DNA of 64,000 nt from Aliikangiella coralliicola. Lineage in GTDB: Bacteria > Pseudomonadota > Gammaproteobacteria > Enterobacterales > Kangiellaceae. The position numbers and the translations under genes were made by a program. The notes under the pieces are model-generated. The model did not search any database, was not told where the DNA came from, and saw only the letters and a list, made by a program, of their open reading frames with translations. Below, piece by piece: positions 23,678 through 33,434 of this stretch. Within the stretch, counting starts at the first letter, position 1, and each line of letters starts with the position of its first letter. The stretch is taken from contig NZ_ML660167.1 of assembly GCF_007004725.1 (NCBI RefSeq), positions 62,001 through 126,000 of the forward strand, given 5' to 3'.

Positions 23678-26407
23678 TTAAAACTCATCAGGCGCCACAG
23701 CCTTGGTCATTGGACTATAACTTCTGTTCGCAGATTGATTTTCTTGAACATTGGAAGTTACTTTTTGCCCAGGCTCAAAGCTTGGAAAGTCAAATGTCAC
23801 TGCCTGCGGTGGAATCGCTTCCGCAGGTTGTGGCTTAGTTGCAGGCGCATAAGATTTACATTCAATCACCTGTAAAACGGGTTTGCTTGCCACTTTTTCT
23901 GGTTGTGACTTTACTTCTTCTTTACTTGTCTCAGCGGCCGGTTGACTGGTCGCTGAATCATCAGATTTTGCTAAAGCATTTGATTCAACAGCCACTTCAG
24001 CTGGCGCTGCATTTGAACTTTCAGAAGTTACCGCTTCTGGTGAAGCTACATCATTATTTTGCGGTGCTACCGTGCTTTCAACTGTTTCCTTTTGAGTATT
24101 AACGACATCTGGACCTTGGTTTGACGGCTGCGGTGCTTTATTTTGTGCCTCGCTTTTTTGTTCAGTAGTTTCTGATGGTTTTATTTCCGAAGGCTTTGTT
24201 TCCGAAACCTTGTCTACTTTATTCGCTACTTTGTTTTCAACAGGCGCTTTTGTTTGTTGTTTTGGTTGTGATTTATCGACAAACTCAGCAACCGTTTTAG
24301 CTTCAACTTGTTGCTTTTTCTGCTGCGCAGGTTTCGCATCTGCTGGCGCTTGATTTTTGTGCTGGCCTTGTTCAGGTGCCGCTTTCTGAGCTGCAGCTAA
24401 ATGCTTTTCACGTGTTTGTGCCTGAGTTTTTTGACGTTCTTCTCTAGACTGGCGAGGCGGACGATCTTTTCTCGGCTTTTGAGTATCTCTGTTAGATGAT
24501 TTTGCTGAAGCACCTTGTTGCTTTTGTTGCGGTTTTTGCTGACGCTTGCGACGATCATCCTGTTTTTGTCTAGGCTGCTTTTTATCTTGCTTATTACCTT
24601 GTTTGTTGTCTGAAGAATCTCCGCCTTTTGCTTGTTGCTTGCGGCGATTGCGAGAGCGGTTTTTGTCGTAACGGCCACCACGGCGATTGCGATTAGGTCG
24701 CTTTCCGTGATGTTTTTTCTTCTTCTCTTCTTCTTTGCCAAACAATGCTTGCCATAGTCGGGCAAACAAACCTGGTTTATCTTCTTTCTTTTTGACATGA
24801 GTTGGCGCTGGTGGTGGAGCGTCCAAAGTGACGGCTGCTTGCTCTGCCGGCTTAACCGACTGTACTTCAGTTGATGCGGTCACTATTTCTAATTGAGGTT
24901 GAACCGGAACGTCATAAGTGGCTGTTTCAAGTTTTTCGCTTCCCCGCATTCTAACGATTTCATAGTTAGGCGTTTCCATGTACGGGTTAGGGATAATAAT
25001 AATGTGAACTTTCTGGCGCTTTTCGATGGCGTGAATAATTTTACGCTTTTCATTGAGCAGGAAAGTCGCCACTTCGACCGGCAATTGAGCCTGAACCGAA
25101 GTTGTTGAATCTTTGGTGGCTTCTTCTTCTAACAAGCGAAGAATTGAAAGTGCCAGAGACTCTACTCCTCGAACTGCGCCGGTGCCGCTACAACGAGGGC
25201 AAACATTATGAGCCGACTCTCCCAGCGAAGGTTTGAGACGTTGACGAGACATTTCCAGTAAGCCGAATCTAGAGATTTTTCCAACTTGAACTCTGGCTCT
25301 GTCGCGGGTGAGTGCTTCTTTAAGCACTGACTCGACTTCACGCTGGTTTTTGACCGGAGACATGTCAATGAAATCAATAACAATGAGTCCACCCATATCT
25401 CTTAAGCGTAATTGACGGGCAATTTCCTGAGCGGCTTCTTTGTTAGTCTGTAATGCTGTTTCTTCAATATCTGCGCCCTTGGTTGCACGGGACGAGTTGA
25501 TATCAATAGAAACCAATGCTTCGGTTGGATCAATAACAATTGAGCCACCTGAAGGTAGTCTAACTTCTCGCTGATAAGCAGTTTCAATTTGTGATTCAAT
25601 TTGATAACGGTTGAATAGCGGAATTTCGCGATCTTCATTCAACTTAACTCGGTTAAGAAAAGCTGGGCGAATAGATTGGATCTGCCTTTTTACTTTTTCA
25701 AAAACTTCTCGCTTATCCGCAATAATTTCACCGATATCGGAACGCAGATAGTCCCTTAGCGAGCGAATGATAACGTCACTTTCCTGGTGAATCAGGAAAG
25801 GGGCGGGGCGTTCTTCTGCAGCTTTCTTAATGGCGGCCCACAAGTTTTGCAGAACCGTCATATCCCATTCAAGTTCTTCAGAATTACGACCAACGCCTGC
25901 GGTTCGAACAATACAACCCATACCTTTTGGGGTTTGAATGTTGCGCATTGCATTGCGTAATTCTTCTCTTTCTTCACCTTCAATTCGGCGAGAAATACCA
26001 CCTGCGCGTGGATTATTGGGCATTAATACAAGGTAGCAACCAGCAAGACTGATAAATGTGGTCAGGGCAGCACCTTTATTACCACGTTCTTCTTTATCGA
26101 TTTGTACGATAATTTCCTGGCCTTCTGTGACTGTGTCTTTGATGTTTGGACGACCACGGAAGTTTTTGTCGGAAAAGTATTCTCTGGAAATTTCTTTTAG
26201 TGGCAAAAAGCCATGTCTTTCTGCGCCATAGTCGACAAATGCGGCTTCAAGGCTGGGTTCTACTCGGGTGACTTTTCCTTTATAAATATTGGCTTTTTTC
26301 TGTTCTCGTCCAATAAGCTCAATATCTAAATCAAAAAGTTTTTGACCATCAACTAATGCGACGCGTACTTCTTCAGGTTGCGTTGCATTGATTAACATAC
26401 GTTTCAT
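23678..26407 (-). CDS. rne: Ribonuclease E
   Basis: 909 residues. RNase E is the main endonuclease for mRNA decay and rRNA/tRNA processing and the scaffold of the degradosome at the inner membrane. The S1 domain spans about 38-120. Catalytic metal-binding aspartates are Asp302 (VSIDINSSR) and Asp345 (VIDFIDM), and the tetramer zinc-link CPRC is at 403-406. Residues beyond about 530 are low complexity: a basic, Arg/Lys/Gln-rich RNA-binding stretch, then an Ala/Glu/Pro-rich tail with possible partner-binding motifs. A short amphipathic segment, [12 protein letters not shown] near residue 550, resembles the membrane-targeting helix of E. coli RNase E. A U-rich leader lies upstream. Confidence 0.96.
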   Translation of the reverse strand: MKRMLINATQPEEVRVALVDGQKLFDLDIELIGREQKKANIYKGKVTRVEPSLEAAFVDYGAERHGFLPLKEISREYFSDKNFRGRPNIKDTVTEGQEIIVQIDKEERGNKGAALTTFISLAGCYLVLMPNNPRAGGISRRIEGEEREELRNAMRNIQTPKGMGCIVRTAGVGRNSEELEWDMTVLQNLWAAIKKAAEERPAPFLIHQESDVIIRSLRDYLRSDIGEIIADKREVFEKVKRQIQSIRPAFLNRVKLNEDREIPLFNRYQIESQIETAYQREVRLPSGGSIVIDPTEALVSIDINSSRATKGADIEETALQTNKEAAQEIARQLRLRDMGGLIVIDFIDMSPVKNQREVESVLKEALTRDRARVQVGKISRFGLLEMSRQRLKPSLGESAHNVCPRCSGTGAVRGVESLALSILRLLEEEATKDSTTSVQAQLPVEVATFLLNEKRKIIHAIEKRQKVHIIIIPNPYMETPNYEIVRMRGSEKLETATYDVPVQPQLEIVTASTEVQSVKPAEQAAVTLDAPPPAPTHVKKKEDKPGLFARLWQALFGKEEEKKKKHHGKRPNRNRRGGRYDKNRSRNRRKQQAKGGDSSDNKQGNKQDKKQPRQKQDDRRKRQQKPQQKQQGASAKSSNRDTQKPRKDRPPRQSREERQKTQAQTREKHLAAAQKAAPEQGQHKNQAPADAKPAQQKKQQVEAKTVAEFVDKSQPKQQTKAPVENKVANKVDKVSETKPSEIKPSETTEQKSEAQNKAPQPSNQGPDVVNTQKETVESTVAPQNNDVASPEAVTSESSNAAPAEVAVESNALAKSDDSATSQPAAETSKEEVKSQPEKVASKPVLQVIECKSYAPATKPQPAEAIPPQAVTFDFPSFEPGQKVTSNVQENQSANRSYSPMTKAVAPDEF

Positions 26408-27409
26408 AAATGTTTTTCTCTCGTTTTGTTATTATCAAGCAAGGGAAACGAAAGAAGGGAAGGTTGAGAGGTAGCCTGGATTTGACTAGTAAACAGCTAG
26501 ATTTATATTGTTATTGTAATGCGTAAAGCAAAATTTATTGTTTTAATATTAAACTCATTGTTTTAATAAAAAATAATATTGCTTTAATATCAATAAGTTA
26601 GTGTCGGCGCGTTCTGGATTAACGCTATGTTTTGTAAGGTATTTAGCCAGACGGCCGTACTTTAATCTATCGCTACAATATCTGTAGCCCATTGTTTCAC
26701 TAATACTAAACGGGTCTTATGACCTTCAAAATTCTTTTCTTATGTGGCCTTTGCCTAATCTATTTTGGTGAGCTCAAATCGATCTGATTTTTTAAGCTTT
26801 ATCGTTAGTCTTTATGACCTGTTAATCGATGAGACTGACAGTCGACTTGATTTTCTCACTGCTAAATTTTTCTACTGTCGCATTGACAATAGATTCATAT
26901 TCTCTTTTCAATCTTTCAGATTTCAATGTCATTACTGACACTTATACGGTATATATTTATTGCGCTACTCGGTTGTTATCAACTCAAAATAGTTAAGTTG
27001 CCGTCTTAAAAAGAGTGTTTGTAGTCAAACACAGATGTTAGGCTTTAATACTTAACTACCTGATTAGCGCGACATATCCCCGCGGGGTAGTACATTTTTT
27101 AGCCAGTTAATTAGCCAGCTTCAATGAGTTTTACCAGTGACTGAACTATAGCAACTATTATCTGTAGCATCAATTTTTAGGCCATTTTTGTTCGAAATTT
27201 TAGATATTTACTTATTATTGTTCGCTTTTTAATCATTTATTCGACATTATTAATTAGCAGGTTTTCGGATGATGGGGTCATCGATTGCCACTACCGGGTT
27301 AATTCCATATAATTCGGCCGCTGGGAAGCGTTGTATATTAGTTTAAACGCTTCAATTTCCTCATCTTTAACTGACATTATGGGCTATTGCCTTATTTTGG
27401 AGTATTTCA
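26408..27409. other. 1-kb gap holding the rne leader and the promoter of the next operon
   Basis: No gene is supported. On the minus strand the region is the likely long rne 5' untranslated leader: it is U-rich and contains a hairpin (GCTACA/TGTAGC) and an ACGGCCGT palindrome. In enterobacteria a long structured rne leader mediates autoregulation by RNase E. Near 27078-27087 there is a CCCCGCGGGG palindrome. The right end must contain the promoter of the gene at 27410. A 25-codon plus-strand ORF near 27270 is weak. Confidence 0.55.
26651..26688 (-). promoter_or_regulatory. Candidate structured element in the rne leader
   Basis: Two adjacent foldable elements: ACGGCCGT (26651-26658) and GCTACA-ATATC-TGTAGC (26672-26688). 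They lie about 245-280 bases upstream of the rne start, a distance comparable with the autoregulatory hairpins of the E. coli rne leader. Functional equivalence is inference. Confidence 0.35.
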
Positions 27410-27700
27410 GTGGACTATTCACAAACGGTTGCAAACCTTAATCCAGAAGTTGTTCAAAAACTGAAAACAGCGATTGAACTAGGTCGCTGGGAAAACGGTG
27501 AAAAACTGACATCAGAACAGGTCGAGTCAGCAATGCAAGCGGTTATGCTCTGGGAAGCCCAGTACATTGGTAACAAGGAGAATGAACCATTTATTGTCGG
27601 TTCTAAAGGTGAGTTATACACCGGGAAGGGCAAAAGTCATGAATTGACGCCTGCTCCAGAAGTCGATGATCCTAATATCATCGCAAAAAATAAGGTCTAA
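27410..27700 (+). CDS. DUF1315 (YeaC-like) protein
   Basis: 96 residues from a GTG with GGAG seven bases upstream. It matches the YeaC family block: LNPEVVQKLKTAIELGRWENGEKLT followed by SAMQAVMLWEAQYIG. YeaC is a small cytoplasmic protein of unknown function. The C-terminal extension after GELYTGKGK is charged and variable. The stop codon is two bases before the ATG of the next gene, so the two are surely co-transcribed and probably translationally coupled. Confidence 0.85.
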   Translation: MDYSQTVANLNPEVVQKLKTAIELGRWENGEKLTSEQVESAMQAVMLWEAQYIGNKENEPFIVGSKGELYTGKGKSHELTPAPEVDDPNIIAKNKV

Positions 27701-27702
27701 AT

Positions 27703-28980
27703 ATGTTAAAAACAGTAATTAGAAAAGAGCATAAAAATGACTGGGAAAAACGTACTGCGTTAGTCCCGTCAGATGCTGCTGAATTGGTAGAAAAAGGTTT
27801 CCCAATCAGCGTTGAACCGAGTGAAATTAGAATTTATTCAGATGCTGATTACCTGGCACACGAGGTTCCTATTGATGGTTGTCCAGAAAAAGGCGAGTTT
27901 GTTATTGGTATTAAAGAACCGCCGGTTAGTTCAATTCAGGCTAATCAGGTTCACCTGGCTTTTTCTCACACGATTAAAGGTCAAGACTATAACATGGCGT
28001 TGCTCCAAAAATTCATTGATGAAAAAGCGACTCTGTTTGACTACGAACCTATTGTGGATGAGTCTGGAAAACGCACCATTGCGTTCGGCCGGTTTGCTGG
28101 AATCGCAGGCGCCATTGATAGTTTTTTTGTAGCGGGTCAAAAACACCTGGTTCGAAATGAGCAAAGTTGTTTAACCCAGGTAAAACAAACCTGGGAATAT
28201 GGCTGCATTGAAAAAGTTAAGCAGCACTTTGATTCAATTGATATCAATGCGGGAGCTCCTGTTCGAGTATTAGTTGTCGGAACGGGTAATGTTGGCAAAG
28301 GGAGTGAAGAAGTTTGCCAATGGTTAGGCTTACCAAAAATTGATATTCAACAATTATTGGACGGTGAAACGCCCGATGGTAGTTGGTATGCAGTAGCGAG
28401 TAGCCGACATATTAACCGCCGTAAAGACGGTGGCGCTTTCGATATGCAAGACTTTATCGAGCATGGCGTCGACACTTACGAAAGTACATTTGACCAGTTA
28501 TTAGGTCAGTTCAATATTCTTTTACAGACACCTTATTGGACGGAAAAATATCCGAAACATTTAGATCAAAACCGAATGTTAGCCAATCAAGACAAACTGC
28601 CATTGGTTGTTGGCGATATTAGCTGTGACATTAACGGTTCACTTGAATGCACCACTAAAGCGTCGGATATCGATACACCGGCTTTTACCTATGATGTCGA
28701 AAAAGGTGAGTCCACTGACGGTGTTTTTGCTGATGGCATCACAGTGATGTCAATTGATAATTTACCTTGTGAATTATCGTTAGATGCTTCTCAACATTTT
28801 TCGAATATTTTGAAAGGCTATATGGAAAACTTGATGTCCATGGATCTGAGTAAACCGTTTGATGGGTGTGGCTTAATTTCAGAGTTAGCAAGAGCGGTCA
28901 TTGTTTATAACGGTAAGCTCACACCAGACTATCAATATTTGCAGTCTTTTCTGGATGAATTTCACAGATCCAATTCTTAG
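27703..28980 (+). CDS. LOR/saccharopine-dehydrogenase-type oxidoreductase (alanine dehydrogenase/PNT N-terminal fold)
   Basis: 425 residues. The N-terminal domain starts VIRKEHKNDWEKRTALVPSDAAELVEKGF, the pattern of the alanine dehydrogenase/transhydrogenase superfamily that binds the keto-acid substrate. KEPP at about 70 and HLAFSHTIKGQ near 90 match the lysine-ketoglutarate reductase (LOR) branch. The dinucleotide loop VLVVGTGNVGKGSEEV lies near residue 190. It ends in a helical domain. The likely chemistry is NAD(P)-dependent reductive amination or its reverse on a lysine-like substrate, but no lysine-pathway gene is adjacent and substrate identity is uncertain. It is coupled to the YeaC-like gene. 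Confidence 0.75.
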   Translation: MLKTVIRKEHKNDWEKRTALVPSDAAELVEKGFPISVEPSEIRIYSDADYLAHEVPIDGCPEKGEFVIGIKEPPVSSIQANQVHLAFSHTIKGQDYNMALLQKFIDEKATLFDYEPIVDESGKRTIAFGRFAGIAGAIDSFFVAGQKHLVRNEQSCLTQVKQTWEYGCIEKVKQHFDSIDINAGAPVRVLVVGTGNVGKGSEEVCQWLGLPKIDIQQLLDGETPDGSWYAVASSRHINRRKDGGAFDMQDFIEHGVDTYESTFDQLLGQFNILLQTPYWTEKYPKHLDQNRMLANQDKLPLVVGDISCDINGSLECTTKASDIDTPAFTYDVEKGESTDGVFADGITVMSIDNLPCELSLDASQHFSNILKGYMENLMSMDLSKPFDGCGLISELARAVIVYNGKLTPDYQYLQSFLDEFHRSNS

Positions 28981-29011
28981 TCTCTTCAACTCTTAGATTT
29001 TTCGGTTTTTG

Positions 29012-29037
29012 ATGTGGGCGGTTTTTGCCCACATTTC
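29012..29037 (+). terminator. Probable terminator of the YeaC/LOR operon
   Basis: Stem ATGTGGGC / GCCCACAT with a 7-base loop, followed by TTCC. It lies 31 bases past the oxidoreductase stop. The T-run is short, so it is probable rather than certain. Confidence 0.65.
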
Positions 29038-29217
29038 CTAGCACATATTTTTTTCTTTTTGAAGTTTTATTCTTGTGGGCAGGTTAGAAAATTATTAATT
29101 ACTCTACTGCTTAGATATCTATAACATATGAGATTGCCTGTATTGTCGTTTCAACTAAAATTACAGAACGACAAATAATAATGTTAGCGATAAAAATGAA
29201 TGCTAGATGGGGTTACG

Positions 29218-30132
29218 ATGAGGTTTAAGAAATTTTCGTTAAGCCAGTGGTTTATTATACTTGCTTGTTTATTATTAAATGCTTGTGGAGGAAGTTCGTC
29301 TGATACGGTTGAAGAAGTGGTTCAACAAAAGAGTTTTATTACTTTAAAAATAACCGATGCGCCAATTGATACTGCAACTGAGGTAGTGGTTGAATTTACT
29401 GGTGTGGAATTAAAGCCTGCTTCGGGTGCTCCACTGAATTTCGACTTTGATGAAGCTAAAACTATTGATCTTTTAGCCTTACAGGGGAATGATTCAGAGG
29501 TATTGTTAGAAAATATTGAAGTAGAATCTGGTAGTTACCAGTGGGCCCGGCTAAAAGTTAATGCGCAGATCAATACGATGGATTCGTATATCAGTTTCGA
29601 AAATGGTAATAGCTTTTCGCTTTATGTTCCTAGTGGTAATCAGTCTGGACTTAAACTGAATGATAGTTTTACTGTGCTTGCCGGTCAGACAACGTCTTTT
29701 ACAATTGATTTTGATTTAAGAAAGTCAGTCATTAATCCCAAAGGTCTCGTTAATGATTATATTTTAAAACCTCGGCTTCGGATAATTGATAATGCGGAAA
29801 TAAGTACTATAACAGGAACAGTTTCAGATGAATTAATGAATCAAGCTTCATGTGCCGAAGGAGCATCTATATATGTATTCTCCGGACATGACATGACACC
29901 GGATGATGAAGGAAGTAGTACGCCACCTTTAACCAGTAGTTTTGTTAATTTAAATTCGGAAAGTGGCATTTATGAATTTGTTGTCGCTTACTTGTCTCCG
30001 GGAAATTACACTCTGTCGTTAACATGCGATGCTGACTTAGACGCTCCTGAAGTCGATGATGATATCACTTTTTTAGCTAGTGTTAATGTGAGCACTGATG
30101 CAAACCAGACTGCAGAAGTAATGATTAATTAG
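29218..30132 (+). CDS. DUF4382 lipoprotein
   Basis: The ATG at 29218 is preferred to one six codons upstream because it gives a standard lipoprotein signal, MRFKKFSLSQWFIILACLLL then NACGG, with lipidation at the Cys of LLNAC. The DUF4382 core is evident: ITLKITDAPIDTATEVVVEFTGVELKP, LLALQGNDSEVLLENIEVESGSYQWARL and the closing LKPRLRIID. It has two parts: the DUF4382 beta-sandwich, about residues 30-200, and a second beta domain with carboxypeptidase-regulatory-like features (ITGTVSDE, GIYEFVVAYLSPGNYTLSLTCD). The role is unknown, probably periplasmic or outer-membrane binding. It is monocistronic. Confidence 0.85.
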   Translation: MRFKKFSLSQWFIILACLLLNACGGSSSDTVEEVVQQKSFITLKITDAPIDTATEVVVEFTGVELKPASGAPLNFDFDEAKTIDLLALQGNDSEVLLENIEVESGSYQWARLKVNAQINTMDSYISFENGNSFSLYVPSGNQSGLKLNDSFTVLAGQTTSFTIDFDLRKSVINPKGLVNDYILKPRLRIIDNAEISTITGTVSDELMNQASCAEGASIYVFSGHDMTPDDEGSSTPPLTSSFVNLNSESGIYEFVVAYLSPGNYTLSLTCDADLDAPEVDDDITFLASVNVSTDANQTAEVMIN

Positions 30133-30164
30133 CATTTGTATTAGTTATTATTTATTAATAGATA

Positions 30165-33100
30165 TCAGTGGAAATCTCTTGAGTTTCTTCTAAACTCAGG
30201 CAGCTTTTCACTAATATCTTTGATATGACCAGCAATGATGTGCACAACTTTCCGTTCTCTTTCAATTGTACCTTTTATTAACAAGAGGCGACTCCCTAAA
30301 ATTTCTTTGCGGAATTTTTCCAGTGTTTTTTTCCAGACAATAATATTCATGTTACCGGTTTCATCTTCTAGTGTGATAAATAAAACACCCGAGGCTGTTC
30401 CTGGTCTTTGGCGGCAGGTAACAACCCCTGAAACTTTGACAAACTGACCTTGCCTTAGTTTTTTTAAATCAATGGCACGTTTGCATGGTTCAACCCAATT
30501 TTTCTCTCGCATGATAGCCAACGGATGCTTTTTTAAAGTGAGTCCGACTGTTTGATAATCAGTGACCATATCCTCAACTTGCGTCGGAGCCCTTAATGAA
30601 AGTTCCGATTCTGAAGGGGGTAATGATGTTGAATCTAACTTGATTAAAATCGGTTTGCTTTCTTCAATGGCTAATGATTGCCATTGTGCCTGATAACGAT
30701 GTTTCGCTAAGCGGGGAAGTGTATTTGCTTGAACCAGGGCGTCTTTTTCAATAGCGTTGAGTTTCACTCTAAAAACGAGATCTTTAATATTGGTGAAAAG
30801 ACTTTGTCTTCTTTCATCAATTAATCTACTGGCTGCTTGTTCATTGAAACCTTTGACTAAATGCATTCCCAGACGAATAGCCTCTGGCTTTTCATCTTGA
30901 TCAACATTTTCCGAAAAAACAATAATTGACTCCCAACGGCTGTGATCAATATCAACGGGTAAAACCTTAATTCGATGTTTTTGAGCATCTTGCACTAATT
31001 GAGAAGGGCTATAAAAACCCATCGGCTGGCTGTTTAATAATGCACAATAAAAAGCGGCAGTATGGTGACGTTTAAGCCAGGCCGAAAAATAAGCGAGAAT
31101 GGCAAAGCTGGCGGAGTGTGACTCAGGAAAACCATAACTCCCAAATCCTTTCATCTGTTCAAAAAGCCTTTCAGCAAACTCTTGCGGGTAACCATTTTTA
31201 AGCATGCCTTTAACGAGTTTTTCCTTAAATTGTTGCAAGTCGCCGTTACGCCCCCAGGTTGCCATAGCCCGCCTTAACTGATCTGCCTCGCCGCCGGAAA
31301 AACCAGCCGCAACCATGGATAATTGAATCACTTGCTCTTGAAAAATAGGAATGCCTAAAGTACGTTCAAGCACTTCTTCCATTTTTTCGTCATAATAAGT
31401 TGGTTTTTCTTCTCCGTTACGACGCTTTAAAAAGGGATGCACCATATTGCCCTGAATTGGACCGGGACGAACAATAGCAATCTGAATCACCAGATCATAA
31501 AACTGACGAGGGCGCAGGCGGGGTAACATGCTCATTTGCGCGCGGGATTCTATTTGAAAAATCCCCACGGTATCGGCGTTGCAAATCATATCATAGGTTC
31601 TCTCGTCTTCTTTTTTAATATGGGAAAGCTTGCTAATTGAAGAATAACTGGCTGTTAATTCCAGGCACTTTCTAATCATGGTTAGCATTCCCAAACCGAG
31701 TACATCAACTTTCAGTAGCCCTAAAGCTTCAATATCGTATTTGTCCCATTGAATAACTGTCCGATCAGGCATTGAGGCGTTTTCAACAGGAACCAGCTCT
31801 GACATAGGACGATTAGTGATAATAAAACCACCCACATGTTGGGATAAGTGGCGAGGGAATTTTAAAATATCAAACACTAGCTCGCTAAATAATTGAGCCA
31901 AAGCGCCACCGCCGGATAAATTCATTTGTTTAAAATAGTTTTGTAAAGAATCGGGTTTATCCCACCAGGCAATAGATTTTGATAAAAACTCTAAAATAGG
32001 TTGATCAATACCAAGCGCTTTGCCCACATCTCTAATGGCGCTTTTAAAACGATAGGTGATAACCGTTGCGGTTAAGGCTGCGCGATCTCGAGAATACTTT
32101 TTATAAATATATTGAATGACTTCTTCGCGTCTTTGGTGTTCAAAATCAACGTCAATATCCGGGGGCTCTTTTCTTTCCTCAGAAATAAAACGCTCAAATA
32201 ATAAATTACTCTGTTGTGGACTGACTTCAGTAATAAAAAGGCAATAGCAAACTAACGAATTAGCAGCAGAACCGCGCCCCTGACAAAGTATTTTCTGGTT
32301 TCTGGCAAATTGTACTATGTCATAAACGGTTAAAAAATAGTGTTCGTATTTCAGTGTTGCAATGACTTCAAGTTCATACTCTAGTTGCTTTTTGTCCCCA
32401 TCATTAATGCCTTCAGGCCAACGTTCAACGGCACCTTGAAAACAGAGCTGCCGTAAATACTCTGATGCTGATACGCTTTGGGGGAGTATTTCGTCGGGGT
32501 ATTCATATCGCAGTTCCTTAAGAGAAAAGTGGCACTGCTCAGCAATGGTTTTAGTTTCAAGTAACAGGTTTTCTGGATAAAGATTTTGTAAAGCCTCAAG
32601 CGTTCTAAGACTTTGTTCGGCATTGCCAATCAAGTCGGTCCCCAAACTCTGAATCGTTTGATTTTTTTTGATTGCTGTTAAGCAGTGCTGAAGCTTTAAG
32701 CGTTTTTTAGTATGCATCAGCACTTTATTTTGACTAACAATCGGAATGTTAAAATTTTTAGCGAGTTGAATGCATTGTAAATAGCTTTGATAATCATCTA
32801 GCTGTAGTAGTCGATGATAGCCAATCCAGATTTTCTGAGGGAAAATCTCTGCTAGTATTTTTAATTGATTATGAGAGTCTTGGTATTCTTTATTGGGCAA
32901 CCAGATACATAAACAGAGATTAATATGCTGTGATAAATCTTTTAGCTTGACTTGATAAGTACCTTTTTCTGCCCGGCGTCTCGCCCGAGTGATCAAAGTA
33001 GAAAGCTCTGCATAAGCTTCGCGGCAAGGGCAGAGTAGAATCACTTCCATATCTTGCTGCGACTGCCAATCTATTTTTAGTCTGGAGCCAATGATTAATT

Positions 33101-33302
33101 GAAAAGAGGGAGAGCATTTTTTTTCTTCTATCTGATTTTTAATTTCAATATAAGCTCTAACTATGCCTGCTAATGTGCACTCGTCTGTGATGGCAATACC
33201 TGAATAACCTAGATTTATTGCCTGAGAAACTAATTCTTCGGGATGAGATGCTCCGACTAAGAATGTGAAGTTGGTTGTGGTGTTGAGTTCGTAGTAGTCC
33301 AT
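30165..33302 (-). CDS. dnaE2: Error-prone DNA polymerase III alpha homologue DnaE2 (ImuC)
   Basis: 1045 residues, typical DnaE2 length. It has an N-terminal PHP domain, then the C-family polymerase core with the catalytic aspartates in PPDIDVDFEHQRRE, finger and helix-hairpin-helix regions (PESHSASFAILAYFSAW), and a C-terminal OB fold (VKVSGVVTCRQRPGTASGVL). The beta-clamp and tau-binding tail of DnaE1 is absent. With ImuA and ImuB it forms the mutasome that performs damage-induced translesion synthesis. The usual imuA-imuB-dnaE2 order is kept, but a DUF559 gene is inserted before dnaE2. A palindromic repeat ends nine bases before the ATG and supplies the only purine-rich ribosome-binding sequence. 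Confidence 0.95.
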   Translation of the reverse strand: MDYYELNTTTNFTFLVGASHPEELVSQAINLGYSGIAITDECTLAGIVRAYIEIKNQIEEKKCSPSFQLIIGSRLKIDWQSQQDMEVILLCPCREAYAELSTLITRARRRAEKGTYQVKLKDLSQHINLCLCIWLPNKEYQDSHNQLKILAEIFPQKIWIGYHRLLQLDDYQSYLQCIQLAKNFNIPIVSQNKVLMHTKKRLKLQHCLTAIKKNQTIQSLGTDLIGNAEQSLRTLEALQNLYPENLLLETKTIAEQCHFSLKELRYEYPDEILPQSVSASEYLRQLCFQGAVERWPEGINDGDKKQLEYELEVIATLKYEHYFLTVYDIVQFARNQKILCQGRGSAANSLVCYCLFITEVSPQQSNLLFERFISEERKEPPDIDVDFEHQRREEVIQYIYKKYSRDRAALTATVITYRFKSAIRDVGKALGIDQPILEFLSKSIAWWDKPDSLQNYFKQMNLSGGGALAQLFSELVFDILKFPRHLSQHVGGFIITNRPMSELVPVENASMPDRTVIQWDKYDIEALGLLKVDVLGLGMLTMIRKCLELTASYSSISKLSHIKKEDERTYDMICNADTVGIFQIESRAQMSMLPRLRPRQFYDLVIQIAIVRPGPIQGNMVHPFLKRRNGEEKPTYYDEKMEEVLERTLGIPIFQEQVIQLSMVAAGFSGGEADQLRRAMATWGRNGDLQQFKEKLVKGMLKNGYPQEFAERLFEQMKGFGSYGFPESHSASFAILAYFSAWLKRHHTAAFYCALLNSQPMGFYSPSQLVQDAQKHRIKVLPVDIDHSRWESIIVFSENVDQDEKPEAIRLGMHLVKGFNEQAASRLIDERRQSLFTNIKDLVFRVKLNAIEKDALVQANTLPRLAKHRYQAQWQSLAIEESKPILIKLDSTSLPPSESELSLRAPTQVEDMVTDYQTVGLTLKKHPLAIMREKNWVEPCKRAIDLKKLRQGQFVKVSGVVTCRQRPGTASGVLFITLEDETGNMNIIVWKKTLEKFRKEILGSRLLLIKGTIERERKVVHIIAGHIKDISEKLPEFRRNSRDFH

Positions 33303-33311
33303 TTGAATTTT

Positions 33312-33344
33312 CCCTCTCCCTAACCCTCTCCCTTAGGGAGAGGG
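33312..33344. repeat. 33-bp palindromic repeat, copy 1, at the dnaE2 ribosome-binding region
   Basis: Structure: CCCTCTCCC, TAA, CCCTCTCCC, TTA, GGGAGAGGG, i.e. two copies of a 9-mer plus its complement. It matches copy 2 (33470-33502) in inverted orientation at 31 of 33 positions. This type of CCCTCTCCC repeat is dispersed in many bacterial genomes and is often found beside DUF559 genes. Confidence 0.85.
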
Positions 33345-33434
33345 GACAGAAAATTAGTAGCGATTAGTATCTTTTTTCTTTTATTTGGAGAGTTTAACAC
33401 TTTTGGTTTCCTTTCTCGCTTGGAGGGCTTGGAG

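Noticed and set aside
24397-24798. 133-codon frame inside rne
   Set aside because: It reads the lysine/arginine-rich low-complexity tail of RNase E in another frame; composition explains the open frame.
27078-27087. CCCCGCGGGG palindrome as a terminator
   Set aside because: It has no loop-closing space, the T-run is 8 bases away, and no gene ends nearby on that strand.
27270-27347. 25-codon ORF before the YeaC-like gene
   Set aside because: The ribosome-binding site is weak, the product is featureless and the region must hold the promoter of the next gene.
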